Origin: Paenibacillus kribbensis
GTDB taxonomy: Bacteria; Bacillota; Bacilli; Paenibacillales; Paenibacillaceae
Reading direction: 5' to 3'
Length of the DNA: 64,000 bases
NCBI RefSeq assembly: GCF_002240415.1
Contig: NZ_CP020028.1
Location: forward strand, 3,931,501-3,995,500
A program made the translations under genes and the position numbers. Below, piece after piece: positions 7,596 to 17,240 of this stretch. The notes under the pieces are model-generated. The model was not told the DNA's origin. It did no database searches and worked only from the letters and a program-made list of their open reading frames with translations. Each line of letters starts with the position of its first letter. Position 1 is the stretch's first letter.

Positions 7596-8552
7596 TTATT
7601 TCGTTGTTTTTGACTTTTCCCGTACAGGAGGCAGCAGTTTTTTCATATCAACGGTCCGCTGAATCTCCCACGTTGCCGGGATATCTGGATCATACTGCTC
7701 CAGATACGTAATAACTTCTTTCGTAATCAGCGTCGGAGTGGAAGCTCCGGATGTGACCGCTACCTTCGCAACGCCCTCGAGCCACTCCCTTTTCAGCTCT
7801 GTTACATCGGCAATTCGATAAGCTGTAGTGCCGGCAATCTCCTCAGACACTTGGGCAAGTCTGTTGGAGTTATTGCTGCGCGGATCACCGACAACGATCA
7901 CCAGGTCCGCCTGTCCAGCCTGCTCGGCTACCGCCTCCTGACGCACTTGGGTTGCCAGACAGATTTCATTGTGTATCTCGGCACCCGGGAATTTCTCCAG
8001 CAGCTTCTTCATAATGTGCTTGATGTCCCATTGACTCATGGTCGTCTGATTTGTAATGAGGATTTTGCCCTCAGACAGTGCAAGCGTGTCGATTTCCTCT
8101 TCCTTTTCAATCAGATGGACATGATCCGGTGCAATTCCGATAGCTCCCTCCGGTTCAGGGTGCCCCTTTTTGCCGATATAAATAATCTGGTATCCTTCTG
8201 ACGACTTCTCCCGAATCAGATCATGGGTCTTCGTCACATCCGGACAGGTAGCGTCAACCGTAGTCAATCCCTTGTCTCTTGCCAGCTTGCGGACCTCAGG
8301 GGATACGCCGTGGGCGGTAAAAATAACGGTTCCCTTCTCCACCTGGCTTAAGATCTCCATACGGTTCGGGCCGTCCAGTGTAATAATCCCTTCATCTTCA
8401 AAGGAATTGGTGACATGGCTGTTATGCACAATCATGCCTAGTATATAAATAGGCCGAGGTAAGTCCAGATTTCTAGCAGCCTGACGAGCCAATACCATGG
8501 CATCGACTACGCCGTAACAGTAACCCCGGGGTGAAATCCTGAGTACTTCCAA
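7596..8552 (-). CDS. ispH: 4-hydroxy-3-methylbut-2-enyl diphosphate reductase IspH
   Basis: Last step of the MEP isoprenoid pathway, an iron-sulfur enzyme yielding IPP and DMAPP. The three cluster cysteines are visible in [23 protein letters not shown] and [11 protein letters not shown], together with the substrate motif [10 protein letters not shown] and [14 protein letters not shown] chose TTG at 8552, which gives [14 protein letters not shown], matching the Bacillus start [19 protein letters not shown] lies a few bases upstream. A GTG at 8561 adds only three residues and lacks a good ribosome binding site. No neighbouring MEP genes; monocistronic. Confidence 0.93.
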   Translation of the reverse strand: MEVLRISPRGYCYGVVDAMVLARQAARNLDLPRPIYILGMIVHNSHVTNSFEDEGIITLDGPNRMEILSQVEKGTVIFTAHGVSPEVRKLARDKGLTTVDATCPDVTKTHDLIREKSSEGYQIIYIGKKGHPEPEGAIGIAPDHVHLIEKEEEIDTLALSEGKILITNQTTMSQWDIKHIMKKLLEKFPGAEIHNEICLATQVRQEAVAEQAGQADLVIVVGDPRSNNSNRLAQVSEEIAGTTAYRIADVTELKREWLEGVAKVAVTSGASTPTLITKEVITYLEQYDPDIPATWEIQRTVDMKKLLPPVREKSKTTK

Positions 8553-8663
8553 AAATAGCACCCGCTTTCTTCGACACGGTATGCCGCTCCAATAACGGGA
8601 CAGCTGTGGGCATCCAAGCCTCTACCGGCCAATTCTATGATGTCGTTGCCTTCCTATTATAGC

Positions 8664-10142
8664 CTATTCCAAAGGCGCGGAAAAGCTGACCGGAAGCCAG
8701 ATGATGAATGTCGTCCCTTCTCCTTGACGTGTAACCACTTCCACTGACCCGTGATGCTCATCGATGATCCATTTGGCAATAGACAGTCCCAGACCGATTC
8801 CCTCCGTCACGCCGCGTGACTCGTCCGCCCGATAAAAGCGATCAAAAATAAAGGGAACCTGACTCTTGTCCATCCCGATGCCTGTGTCACTGATCCGCAG
8901 ACCCACCTGCCCCTGATAAACAATGGCATCAAATCGGACGATGCCTTCAGGAGTATACTTGAACGCATTATCAATAAAAATAAATAGCATCTGCTGCAAA
9001 TAATCCTTGCTGCCTTCCATATAAATGCCATTCAGCAGCGAAAAGTCACCCACATTCCATTCGGCTGTTCGCTCCAGAAATTGAGCACGACGGGCAACCT
9101 CGTTTACAAGCGGTTCCAGCGCGACTGGAGTCTTATCGAATGTTTTCCCCGTATCCGCTCTCGCAAGTGACAGCATATCGCCCACCAAACGACTCATCCG
9201 CTGGCCTTCATCAGCCATGTCATTCAGCGCCTCGATAGACAGCTCGCGAATCATCGCTTCATCCATATTCGGTCGCTCTCCCGGTTCAGTGGTCCACATT
9301 TTGACCAAAAAGTCAACATTGCCACGAATCGTCGTAAGCGGTGTACGCAGCTCATGGGAAGCATCGGCCACAAAACGGCGCTGTGCACCGTATGCATCCT
9401 CCAGCTCCTTATAAAATGCCTCTGTACGTTCCAGCATATTGTTAACCGTCCCGATCAGCTGCCCAATTTCATCTGCCGGCCCGTCATATTCGATACGGAC
9501 ACTCAAATCATTACTGGATTGAATCTGATTTGCCCCCTCAATCACCTTGACCAGCGGCTTCATGGACTTGCGAGCCAAAAAGAGACCTGAGGTTGCGGCA
9601 GCGAGTAGAGCAAATAACGAGCCGTATACAAGCACATTTTGCAGCCTGTTCATGAGCCGATCCTGTGAGCCCGTAAATTGCCCTATCTGGAGAAAGCCAA
9701 CTACCAACCCCAATTCATCAGATTTGATCGGCTGCTGATAAATCATAAAGGAATCCCCTTCCACACTCACACGCCGAATCCCCTCATTTTGGACTGCTCC
9801 TACCGCTGTAGATGGTACCGGGAAGGTAATATTAAGGTCTTTCATATTTTGAGTCGTTTTGGTTACCCCGGATGTGTAATTATAAATTTGTACATATAGC
9901 TGAGAGTCATCAATTCCACGTCCCTGCACTAAGCCCAAATCCAGATTGGGGACTTCAAACAATCCCCCTTTGATAGTAAGCAGCAGCTGCTTATTAATCC
10001 GTGGCGCCTGAGTCATAAGCTGACTTTTCACTTCATTGTATGTGTAATAATAAACCAGTCCGTAAATAGCCAGACCAAAAATGACAAGCACTATCGCCAA
10101 GATGCTCGAATACCAAGCTGTCAGCCGCCACCGAATAGACAT
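8664..10142 (-). CDS. Sensor histidine kinase with HAMP domain, secretion/envelope-stress type
   Basis: About 492 residues: TM1 near residues 10-33, an extracytoplasmic domain of about 130 residues, TM2 near 165-187, a HAMP linker, then HisKA (VADASHELRTPLTTIRGN, phospho-His) and HATPase_c (FIDNAFKYT N-box, ISDTGIGM G1, GIGLGLSIAKWI G2). Starts ATG at 10142, one base after the stop of the response-regulator gene and with AAGAGGTG nine bases upstream; GTG 10154 is an alternative. Together with the HtrA-like protease upstream it resembles the CssRS-HtrB and MprAB-PepD arrangements, so a role in envelope protein quality control is inferred. Confidence 0.9.
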   Translation of the reverse strand: MSIRWRLTAWYSSILAIVLVIFGLAIYGLVYYYTYNEVKSQLMTQAPRINKQLLLTIKGGLFEVPNLDLGLVQGRGIDDSQLYVQIYNYTSGVTKTTQNMKDLNITFPVPSTAVGAVQNEGIRRVSVEGDSFMIYQQPIKSDELGLVVGFLQIGQFTGSQDRLMNRLQNVLVYGSLFALLAAATSGLFLARKSMKPLVKVIEGANQIQSSNDLSVRIEYDGPADEIGQLIGTVNNMLERTEAFYKELEDAYGAQRRFVADASHELRTPLTTIRGNVDFLVKMWTTEPGERPNMDEAMIRELSIEALNDMADEGQRMSRLVGDMLSLARADTGKTFDKTPVALEPLVNEVARRAQFLERTAEWNVGDFSLLNGIYMEGSKDYLQQMLFIFIDNAFKYTPEGIVRFDAIVYQGQVGLRISDTGIGMDKSQVPFIFDRFYRADESRGVTEGIGLGLSIAKWIIDEHHGSVEVVTRQGEGTTFIIWLPVSFSAPLE

Positions 10143-10143
10143 A

Positions 10144-10833
10144 TTACACATCACCTCTTAAAATATAACCGGCTCCCCGTATGGTGCGAATGAGTCGTTT
10201 GCCGCCATCCTGTTCCGTTTTTTGGCGCAGCATGGCAATATACACCTCCAGCACATTCGATTCCCCGCTATAGTCATAGCCCCAAATTTTGTCCATAATC
10301 AAATCGCGTGACAGCACACGCTTCGGATTTTGCATAAATAGATGGAGCAGCTCAAATTCTTTTGCTGTCAGCTCCAAACGATTGCCGCCACGAAACACTT
10401 CACGTGATTCGTTATCCAGTTGCAGGTCCTCGAAGGTAAGCCGGTTTCCGTTATTGTCCTGCTGTTCGGTTTTACGCCGCAAAAGCGCCCGCACACGTGC
10501 CAGCAGTTCTTCCAGTGCAAACGGCTTGACGAGATAATCGTCGGCCCCCAAATCCAAGCCCTTAACCCGGTTCTCCACCTCGTCCTTGGCTGTAAGCATC
10601 AGGACGGGCACCGTGCTTCCGCCCTCACGCATGCGACGGCATACCTCAAAACCATCCACCTGCGGCATCATGACATCCAGCACGACAACATCAGGCTCAG
10701 CTGTCAGCATTTTATTCAATCCTTCTGCTCCGTTGGCAGCAGTCAGCACTTCATAGCCCTCGAAAGCCAAACCTCTGCGCAGCATGGACACAATTTTCTC
10801 ATCATCATCAATTATCAGAACGGTAGAACGCAT
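10144..10833 (-). CDS. OmpR/PhoB-family response regulator
   Basis: 229 residues. Receiver domain with LIIDDDEKIV, phospho-Asp in VVLDVMMPQVDG, LMLTAKD and VKPFALEELLARVRALLRR; C-terminal winged helix with LTAKEFELLHLFMQNPKRVLSR and IRGAGYIL. The receiver resembles mycobacterial MprA and similar envelope-stress regulators. Partner of the kinase that follows immediately. AAGGAG lies eleven bases upstream of the ATG. A hairpin at 10917-10950 separates it from the HtrA-like gene, so the two-component pair probably has its own promoter. Confidence 0.92.
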   Translation of the reverse strand: MRSTVLIIDDDEKIVSMLRRGLAFEGYEVLTAANGAEGLNKMLTAEPDVVVLDVMMPQVDGFEVCRRMREGGSTVPVLMLTAKDEVENRVKGLDLGADDYLVKPFALEELLARVRALLRRKTEQQDNNGNRLTFEDLQLDNESREVFRGGNRLELTAKEFELLHLFMQNPKRVLSRDLIMDKIWGYDYSGESNVLEVYIAMLRQKTEQDGGKRLIRTIRGAGYILRGDV

Positions 10834-10916
10834 GCATGATCGAACTCCTTTATTATCTTCTTTTCACTCTATTGTAGCAGGAGTAGACGCATGTAGCACC
10901 TTGCCGCCGCATACAG

Positions 10917-10950
10917 CAAGAAACGGAAGGGCTCTTCCTTCCGTTTCTTG
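10917..10950 (-). terminator. Terminator after the HtrA-like protease gene
   Basis: Perfect 14-bp stem CAAGAAACGGAAGG / CCTTCCGTTTCTTG with a six-base loop, between the protease gene and the two-component system. The T run after the stem is weak, so read-through is possible. Confidence 0.7.
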
Positions 10951-10980
10951 TTCCATGCTCATTTGTATAGAGTTACTAGC

Positions 10981-12567
10981 TTATTGTTGAAGCGTCGAGC
11001 TAAAATCATTTTTGTTGCCTATTTTCAGTTGAATGTCCTTTTTCTGTCCGGCCCGTTCGATGTTAAGCGTCAGTGCTGTACCTACCTTTTGTGTTTGAAT
11101 AAACTGGATCAGCTCTTGTGATGTGCTATAAGGCTTGCCATTGGCTCCGATAATCACATCGTAAGGACGCAGATCTGCCTGATAAGCAGGCGATTTGTAA
11201 ACAATATCTCGTACAACCGAGCCTTCAGTCTGGGATGTACCCAGTTCCTTGGCTACTTCAGGGCTCAAATTTAACAGACTTGCACCAATGAAAGGCACAG
11301 GTTCTTTCGGAATCGGCTGATTATTTTTCAGCTTATCGACAACTTCCAAAATTGTATTGGACGGAATCGCAAAACCAATTCCCTGTGCGTCTGCACTCAC
11401 AGCTACGTTCATACCAATAACCTGGCCTCGCAAGTTCAATAGCGGTCCACCAGAGTTACCTGGATTAATGGACGCATCCGTCTGTATGAGATGCTTGTAT
11501 TGCGTCGGATTTCCAGTTGATTCACTATTAATCGTGATCGTACGTTCTTTTGCACTCAACACTCCGGCTGTGACCGAATGTTCAAAGCCTTCAGGGTTAC
11601 CGATGGCTACCATCCACTCGCCGACTTTAGCGTTATCGGAATTCCCAAGCGTTACCGTTGGGAAGTTATTTTTACCGTCTATTTTAAGTACCGCCAAATC
11701 AAGGTCTGCATTTTTACCTAGCACCTTAGCCTCATACGGTTTATTGGTTCCTTCTACAGTAACCTGAACGACGCTTGCACCTTCAACAACATGGTTGTTG
11801 GTCAGAACATAGCCCGATTTATCAAAAATAAACCCGGAACCGATACCAAGCGGGGTCAGTTGTCCGCTGTTGCTGCTGTCGTTCCTATTACTGCTGTTTC
11901 CATCGCTATTACCATTGCTGTCTCCATACTGATTTCCAAAGAAGTATTGGTACAGCGGGTCATTAAAATAAGGGCTGCTTTGTCTGCCACTTGACTGCTT
12001 GGCAAGCGTTTCGATTTTGACGACCGCAGGTCCCGCCTTTTCAACAACGGATTGAACATCAGCAGTACCTGAAGGCATCACAGCCGGAACTGCACTTGGC
12101 GCAGAACCCGTCGATCCTGAATTTGTCGTTTCGCCGCTTTCCGCTGCCGCCGAAGTTAGCGCCGTCTCCGGTGTAAACATATTGGTTCGATCAGCTGTAT
12201 ACATCAAAACCGTAATAACCAGCATTCCGGCCAAAAAAGACAGGAAAATCGTTTTGATTTGTGACTTGGGCTTATTCGGCTTGAATTGCCAGTTGCCACC
12301 ATTCCGACCTGAACCGTCCTGTTGCTCAGGCACAGCTCGATGGTAGGAGGGAGGAAAAGGTCTTACTGCCTGCGGTGGCGTAATCTCTACGTCCTTCTCC
12401 ATCAACTGCTCTTCTTTGCGTTGTCCGTCCGATTGAACTGAAGAAAAAGGGCCATAGGAATAATAATATGAGGAACCGCTTGATTCATTTTGTCGAATTG
12501 TTCTATCAGCATCAACCTGATCGTTGTCGTTCCGGCGTCCGGAATTATTATTTTTGAATTCGTCCAT
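10981..12567 (-). CDS. Membrane-anchored HtrA/DegP-type serine protease (S1C) with PDZ domain
   Basis: 528 residues. A low-complexity, Asn/Gln-rich cytoplasmic part (~100 residues) precedes one membrane segment (TIFLSFLAGMLVITVLMY). After a Ser/Gly-rich linker comes the trypsin-like domain with the triad in LTNNHVVEG (His), ADLDLAVLKI (Asp) and NPGNSGGPLL (Ser), then one PDZ domain ending near LKIGNKN. A Ser/Asn-rich insertion (GDSNGNSDGNSSNRNDSSNSG) interrupts the protease N-terminal loop. Expected to degrade misfolded exported proteins at the membrane surface. It lies upstream of a two-component system of envelope-stress type. GGGAGGAG precedes the ATG. Confidence 0.92.
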   Translation of the reverse strand: MDEFKNNNSGRRNDNDQVDADRTIRQNESSGSSYYYSYGPFSSVQSDGQRKEEQLMEKDVEITPPQAVRPFPPSYHRAVPEQQDGSGRNGGNWQFKPNKPKSQIKTIFLSFLAGMLVITVLMYTADRTNMFTPETALTSAAAESGETTNSGSTGSAPSAVPAVMPSGTADVQSVVEKAGPAVVKIETLAKQSSGRQSSPYFNDPLYQYFFGNQYGDSNGNSDGNSSNRNDSSNSGQLTPLGIGSGFIFDKSGYVLTNNHVVEGASVVQVTVEGTNKPYEAKVLGKNADLDLAVLKIDGKNNFPTVTLGNSDNAKVGEWMVAIGNPEGFEHSVTAGVLSAKERTITINSESTGNPTQYKHLIQTDASINPGNSGGPLLNLRGQVIGMNVAVSADAQGIGFAIPSNTILEVVDKLKNNQPIPKEPVPFIGASLLNLSPEVAKELGTSQTEGSVVRDIVYKSPAYQADLRPYDVIIGANGKPYSTSQELIQFIQTQKVGTALTLNIERAGQKKDIQLKIGNKNDFSSTLQQ

Positions 12568-12706
12568 TATATATCTCCTCCCAAACCCTATGCTTCAAGG
12601 TGGTGTTGTTTAACTGACTTTATTTTGCACTTTAAACCTTAATTCCACCTTAAAAAAAATTAAAAAGCAGATAAATCCTTAGACCTATATGTACTTCCCC
12701 ATACGA

Positions 12707-12732
12707 AATGCCCCGGAGAATTCCGAGGCATT
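12707..12732 (-). terminator. Terminator after the SASP gene
   Basis: Ten-base stem AATGCCTCGG / CCGGGGCATT on the minus strand with one G-U pair and a six-base loop, followed by TTCG. Confidence 0.75.
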
Positions 12733-12751
12733 GTCGATTGTATATGCTTTT

Positions 12752-13060
12752 TTATTTCGTGTTAAAGTTTTCATCGAACTTTTGGTTCGGTGTTTGAGCA
12801 TTGCTTTGAATTTTGTTGCGACTGGCGTTTTGTACTTTTTGCGCTACTGCACTTGTACCTGCCACATCTGTTGCAAATTCTTCACTATACTTCTCATTTG
12901 GTGTCTGGTAGTTGTCTTGAATTTTATTTTGTTCAGACTTTTTCACCTTTTGAGAAACGACACCTACCGAATTGTCTTGTGCAAATTCTGCTTTAAACTG
13001 ATTGCCTGCGCTTGCTTTGGCGCCTTGGTTCATGTTCGAGCTTCCGCCTTGATTTGGCAT
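12752..13060 (-). CDS. sspE: Gamma-type small acid-soluble spore protein
   Basis: About 102 residues, rich in Gln, Asn, Lys and Ala and lacking Cys and Trp, as expected for gamma-SASP, a storage protein degraded on germination. Two imperfect repeats are visible: QNKIQDNYQTPNEKYSEEF and RNKIQSNAQTPNQKFDENF, each preceded by VSQKVKKSEQ / VAQKVQNASR. The FAQDN/FATDV segments match GPR-type cleavage surroundings. ATG at 13060 (MPNQGGSS) is chosen because GGGAGG stands nine bases upstream; a TTG three codons earlier lies too close to it. Expected to be forespore-specific. Confidence 0.88.
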   Translation of the reverse strand: MPNQGGSSNMNQGAKASAGNQFKAEFAQDNSVGVVSQKVKKSEQNKIQDNYQTPNEKYSEEFATDVAGTSAVAQKVQNASRNKIQSNAQTPNQKFDENFNTK

Positions 13061-13144
13061 AAATCTCAACCTCCCAGTATGTTTTATGGGATAAGCTTAT
13101 CCCGCAACATAGTATGTGAAGTCAGAAAGGACAATATTCAAGGA

Positions 13145-13720
13145 TTAAATGGAAGCATCCAGTGTTGAGCTCGGAATGGATTTATGCGTTTCGATCGCCT
13201 TTTGGAGCGATTGTATCATCTTTTCCGTACATTTTCCGTTCCCTTTTTTTATAATTTGGACATTTACGTCTTTCTTACCCCATTCGGAATACACCTGCCG
13301 GGTTGTTTTAAAATACAAGTCAATCTTGTTGCCCTTAATTGCTGATCCTGTATCTGCTACAATGCCATAGCCGTAACCTGGAATATACAAAATGCTGCCC
13401 AAGGGAAACGTCTTGGGATCAGCCGCAATCGTGGACAGTGTGTTTTTGTCACGACGTACTTTTACACCGGAATACGTAATACCGTAACCGGGATGATTTG
13501 GCCGTTTGCCAGTGGACTCATAGCCTGCTGTATATCCTGTTGCCGTGACCGTCATGGTCGTAATGACCTGGTTTTCGGGTGGGGCCAAAACAGGTGTTGA
13601 TTGCCATTTCTTATGCTGGACCGGTTCTTTGTGACCGTATACTTCATTACCCGACATCATCACACAGCCTGCAATGAGAACGGTGCCCAAAATCCGTTTC
13701 CATACCAACATGGATCTCAT
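13145..13720 (-). CDS. Secreted 3D-domain protein (cell-wall-active, YuiC/YocH-like)
   Basis: 191 residues. Signal-like N-terminus ([20 protein letters not shown]), then a 3D domain of the double-psi barrel fold: [45 protein letters not shown] and the three-Asp signature [17 protein letters not shown]. Domains of this type occur in lytic transglycosylase-like proteins such as MltA and in Bacillus YuiC/YocH, so a role in peptidoglycan remodelling around sporulation or germination is likely. A C-terminal ~30-residue tail is unique. GGGGAGG stands before the ATG. The cysteine in the signal region (AGCVMM) could be a lipobox but lacks an ideal context. Confidence 0.85.
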   Translation of the reverse strand: MRSMLVWKRILGTVLIAGCVMMSGNEVYGHKEPVQHKKWQSTPVLAPPENQVITTMTVTATGYTAGYESTGKRPNHPGYGITYSGVKVRRDKNTLSTIAADPKTFPLGSILYIPGYGYGIVADTGSAIKGNKIDLYFKTTRQVYSEWGKKDVNVQIIKKGNGKCTEKMIQSLQKAIETHKSIPSSTLDASI

Positions 13721-13782
13721 AAAAAACCTCCCCTTGAGGCAAAGGCTTTCCAGAAATCCGTTGGATTATACAAAACATTTTA

Positions 13783-14664
13783 TTATTTTTGAACATCCTG
13801 ACCTGGGTAGAGTCTGCTCAGCTTTACCTTATCTTCAAAAATATGCAGCAGCGTTCGCACAATGGGGGTGTGCTCATCGTGTGTATGCAATATAATGGAA
13901 GCAGGGGAGATCGAAATAAGGGTGCTCACAATTCGATCCTCGACCTCCATTTCCAGCTCAATTCCCGGCATCTCCACTATGATGTCATCCGCGTCGGGAG
14001 TCGCTATAGGGACCATGGCGCTATCGAGAATGGTAAAATCATGCCCGCCTTGATGAAGCACATGCACGAGCGGAACTTTACTTTCCTGAAAAAATACAAA
14101 GTATTTGAGCAGCCCCATAAATTCTTCATACTGCCGATCTGCCCAGAATTCCTCCATGGCATAATCGACGATTTCTTCAAGCTCTTTTTTATACGCATGC
14201 AGTCTGAATTGAATAAGCCCTTCCAAGTTCATTACACGAAGCTCCTTGAAATCCTTTTCCAGGAGAGCGGTCAGTTTACCATGGCGCTTTAAACGTCCTC
14301 TTGGTCCATCATCATTTACCAGGGAGCGAATCATGCTGCGAATTTGGGTCGTGTCCTCTTTCTCCAGCAGCGAACAGGCTTTGGTGAGAATTTGATCAAG
14401 CAGCTCCCACTCCTTAACCTGGATAATATAATCCGCTATCGCTGAAGACATGATGCTGTATACACAGGGAAGAAAGCTTTCAAACTCCGAATTGCTCTCC
14501 GTGCCCTTGCAGGTCCATGCCACTTTGTTTTCCAGCTGTCTGAAAATGAATCGAAATCCGCGCCGTGACATATGTAGTCCCTTGGTTCTACTTTTGACCA
14601 CCTCGTAGAAACGATCGGCTTCCTGTTCTCCATCTGTATTGGTCCACACTGTAAACAGTTCCAT
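13783..14664 (-). CDS. ytxC: Putative sporulation protein YtxC
   Basis: About 293 residues, soluble, matching my memory of the YtxC family: start MELFTVWTNTDG, the central SFLPCVYSIMSSAIADYIIQ and HAYKKELEEIVDYAMEEF, the YFVFFQESKVPLVHVL block and the C-terminal TLISISPASIILHTHDEH. Function unknown; the family is confined to spore formers. ATG at 14664 is chosen because AAAGGAG lies seven bases upstream; seven upstream in-frame codons lack a binding site. Neighbouring 3D-domain and SASP genes make a sporulation-linked cluster. Confidence 0.85.
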   Translation of the reverse strand: MELFTVWTNTDGEQEADRFYEVVKSRTKGLHMSRRGFRFIFRQLENKVAWTCKGTESNSEFESFLPCVYSIMSSAIADYIIQVKEWELLDQILTKACSLLEKEDTTQIRSMIRSLVNDDGPRGRLKRHGKLTALLEKDFKELRVMNLEGLIQFRLHAYKKELEEIVDYAMEEFWADRQYEEFMGLLKYFVFFQESKVPLVHVLHQGGHDFTILDSAMVPIATPDADDIIVEMPGIELEMEVEDRIVSTLISISPASIILHTHDEHTPIVRTLLHIFEDKVKLSRLYPGQDVQK

Positions 14665-14867
14665 TGGCTCACTCCTTTCGATCACTGCTTTCAGTATATG
14701 GCGGCCTCTGTAGGGTTATACGAAGTGAACGACTGGAAACGGGAAGTCATATTTATAAGGAAATAATCGGTTTCATCAAGAGCAAAACCGAAAGACGTTT
14801 GAATATTTAAGGTGGGGTATGTTAAGGTTATAGTAATATGAATTTTTCACAAGAGGGAGGGGATAAG

Positions 14868-15263
14868 ATGCCAACGATGCTGAACATACTGCGTACATGT
14901 ATGGTCGTCATATTGAGCCTCGTTCAGATTTTGTCCCTTCCTGTGACATTTCATGCAGAAGATACCACTCAATCCCTGCAGTTTACTGCGGTCTCTTCTT
15001 TGATGCCTTATGCTGAGGCCTCCTCATTGGAAACGGATTCCCATGGGCTGGAGCATCACTCCAAACCAGCTATTCGTAAGTCCTCCCCATTGCTTCATCT
15101 GGTGGTTGCTGCGGCCAAATCACTCCCTTTTGTCATTTTGATCGCGCTTGTGCTACTTCTGAGCATCCCCAAGCTTCGTCTGCCTTTCATCCCTGTCATT
15201 TGCAAGCTGAAAAAGCAGTTGTGCTTGTTTCCCATCAAATTCACCTCCAGTTATGTGGCTTAA
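14868..15263 (+). CDS. Small membrane/secreted protein of unknown function
   Basis: 131 residues from the ATG at 14868, preceded by a strong AGGGAGGGG. Hydrophobic N-terminus (CMVVILSLVQILSLPVTFHA) looks like a signal peptide, followed by about 45 Ser/His-rich residues, a second hydrophobic stretch (LPFVILIALVLLLSIPKL), and a short basic tail. No family recognised. It stands alone between divergent ytxC and the khtTU unit. Confidence 0.6.
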   Translation: MPTMLNILRTCMVVILSLVQILSLPVTFHAEDTTQSLQFTAVSSLMPYAEASSLETDSHGLEHHSKPAIRKSSPLLHLVVAAAKSLPFVILIALVLLLSIPKLRLPFIPVICKLKKQLCLFPIKFTSSYVA

Positions 15264-15473
15264 CCTCTCCTTTTTGCATGCATACCACACATTTGTATGT
15301 CTATTTGTTGATCTTTCCCAATGAGTTCTAATAAGAAAAATTTATTTAGGGTTTTCTATTAAATTTTAATAAATTTATACAATTAATTCATATTCCATAT
15401 TACACTCAAAGTATGTGATTTATTTCCCATATCATTTATTTCAAATAAACGTATCGTACAGGAGGCTTTACAA

Positions 15474-15968
15474 ATGGATATTCGAGAGTCTATTTTGCCA
15501 GGAATCGGGATTAAGTATCGAATAGATGCTGAAAGCGGCGACCGAATTGTCATTATTATTCATGATGACGGCAGGCGTGAGTTGTACCATTTTGATTACG
15601 AGGATCTGGAACAAAGCATTTCCATGACCACCCTGAATGATCAGGAAGCGCGACAGGTGGCCTCCATCATCGGTGGCATGACGTATAAACCCAAACAGCT
15701 TGAAAGCGTAGAAATGACATTTGACGATTTTATTATCGAATGGTACAAAGTGGAGCCCCACTATGCAAGTGTTGGCAAATCAATCGGTAATCTGGATATA
15801 AGGCAAAATTCGGGCGCTACCATCATTGCTATTATGGAGAAAAAAGGGAAGAAGTTTGTAAATCCTGGCCCTGAAGTGGTTATTAATGAGGATGCCACTG
15901 TGGTCGTTGTCGGGGAACGTGATCAGCAAAAGCGGTTTAAACAAATTCTTTTGAACGGAAGCGGGTGA
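15474..15968 (+). CDS. khtT: KhtT-type RCK_C regulatory subunit of a K+/H+ antiporter
   Basis: 164 residues, close to Bacillus KhtT (165). N-terminal ~70 residues precede a TrkA_C/RCK_C domain: EWYKVEPHYASVGKSIGNLD, GATIIAIMEKKGKKFVNPGP, DATVVVVGERDQ. KhtT is the cytoplasmic regulatory partner of the KhtU antiporter and, in Bacillus, binds cyclic di-AMP through this domain. GGAGG lies upstream of the ATG, and the stop is four bases before khtU. Bacillus has a third gene, khtS, first in the operon; nothing like it is seen here. Confidence 0.9.
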   Translation: MDIRESILPGIGIKYRIDAESGDRIVIIIHDDGRRELYHFDYEDLEQSISMTTLNDQEARQVASIIGGMTYKPKQLESVEMTFDDFIIEWYKVEPHYASVGKSIGNLDIRQNSGATIIAIMEKKGKKFVNPGPEVVINEDATVVVVGERDQQKRFKQILLNGSG

Positions 15969-15972
15969 TTGG

Positions 15973-17199
15973 ATGGATCATCTGGTATTTGAGGTTGGGT
16001 TGGCAATTGCTCTAATCGCTGCAGCCGGGCTTATTTCCTCCAGGCTGCGCTTCTCGGTCATCCCTTTTTATATCCTGATTGGAATGGCCGTTGGACCGCA
16101 CGCGATGGAGCTATGGCATTTTGATTTCCGGTTTATCGAAAGCGCCCCGTTCATTGATTTTATGGGCAGAATCGGAGTACTGTTTCTACTCTTCTACTTG
16201 GGTCTGGAGTTTTCAGTAGGCCGCCTGATCAAATCAGGCCGCTCCATAGCTTTGGGCGGTACCATTTATATCGGCATCAATTTCACACTGGGGCTGGCTC
16301 TTGGCTTCCTAAGCGGTTTCCCCGTTGCGGAGACGCTGGTCATCGCCGGGATAACGACAATATCATCCAGTGCCATTGCTGCCAAGGTGCTGGTGGATCT
16401 CAAGCGGACCGCCAATGCCGAAACCGAAATGATTTTGGGCATTATTATGTTTGAGGATGTTTTCCTCGCCGTATACATTTCCATCCTCTCCGGACTGGTG
16501 CTCAGCGATTCATCCTCGCTCGGGGGTGTGCTGCTTTCGGCGCTGATTGCGCTTGGTTTTATGCTCGCAGTCATTATCATCGGTCGAAAGGCCGTTCCTC
16601 TGTTAAATCGGATTCTGCGAATTCGCTCCAATGAGGTATTCGGGCTTGTTGTTTTTGGCTCCCTGTTTCTGGTGGCCGGTTTTTCGGAAACGATTCATGT
16701 GGCGGAAGCCATCGGAGCCCTGCTGGTCGGCCTGGTACTGGCTGAGACAGAGCATGCCAAACGGATTGAGCATTTAATTGTGCCCTTCCGCGATTTCTTC
16801 GGCGCCCTGTTCTTCTTCAGCTTTGGACTTTCCATTGATCCGTTATCCCTCGGAGGAAACGCAATATGGCTGGCACTGGCGGCGGTCATTCTTACGCTGT
16901 TCGGTAATATTTGGGCCGGGATGCTGGCTGGACGCACGGCCTCCTTATCCCCAAAAGTATCCGCCAATATTGGTTTGACCATAGTCGCGCGCGGTGAATT
17001 TTCGATTATTATGGCCAATTTGGGTAAAGAAGGCGGTTTGCTTGATATTGTTCAGCCCTTTGCAGCCATTTATGTTCTCATACTGGCGATTCTTGGTCCG
17101 TTGCTGACCAAGCAATCCAAACCTATTTTTAATATGCTGAACAAAATATTCAAATTCAAAGACCCTCGCCTTCGAAAGGAAGAGAGTAAGACGATATAA
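15973..17199 (+). CDS. khtU: KhtU-type monovalent cation/proton antiporter (CPA2)
   Basis: 408 residues with about 12 hydrophobic helices across the whole length. CPA2 family features: RIGVLFLLFYLGLEFSVGRL, SSSAIAAKVLVDLKR, ILGIIMFEDVFLAVY (the ED pair replacing the usual transport acidic residues) and IVARGEFSIIMANLG. Exports K+ (and NH4+ in the AmhT relative) in exchange for protons during alkaline or methylglyoxal-type stress. Follows khtT within four bases, sharing its promoter. Ends in a basic tail. Confidence 0.92.
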   Translation: MDHLVFEVGLAIALIAAAGLISSRLRFSVIPFYILIGMAVGPHAMELWHFDFRFIESAPFIDFMGRIGVLFLLFYLGLEFSVGRLIKSGRSIALGGTIYIGINFTLGLALGFLSGFPVAETLVIAGITTISSSAIAAKVLVDLKRTANAETEMILGIIMFEDVFLAVYISILSGLVLSDSSSLGGVLLSALIALGFMLAVIIIGRKAVPLLNRILRIRSNEVFGLVVFGSLFLVAGFSETIHVAEAIGALLVGLVLAETEHAKRIEHLIVPFRDFFGALFFFSFGLSIDPLSLGGNAIWLALAAVILTLFGNIWAGMLAGRTASLSPKVSANIGLTIVARGEFSIIMANLGKEGGLLDIVQPFAAIYVLILAILGPLLTKQSKPIFNMLNKIFKFKDPRLRKEESKTI

Positions 17200-17240
17200 C
17201 TGTAGAAGCTGGATACGACAATCCATGAGGAGGGAAGGCT

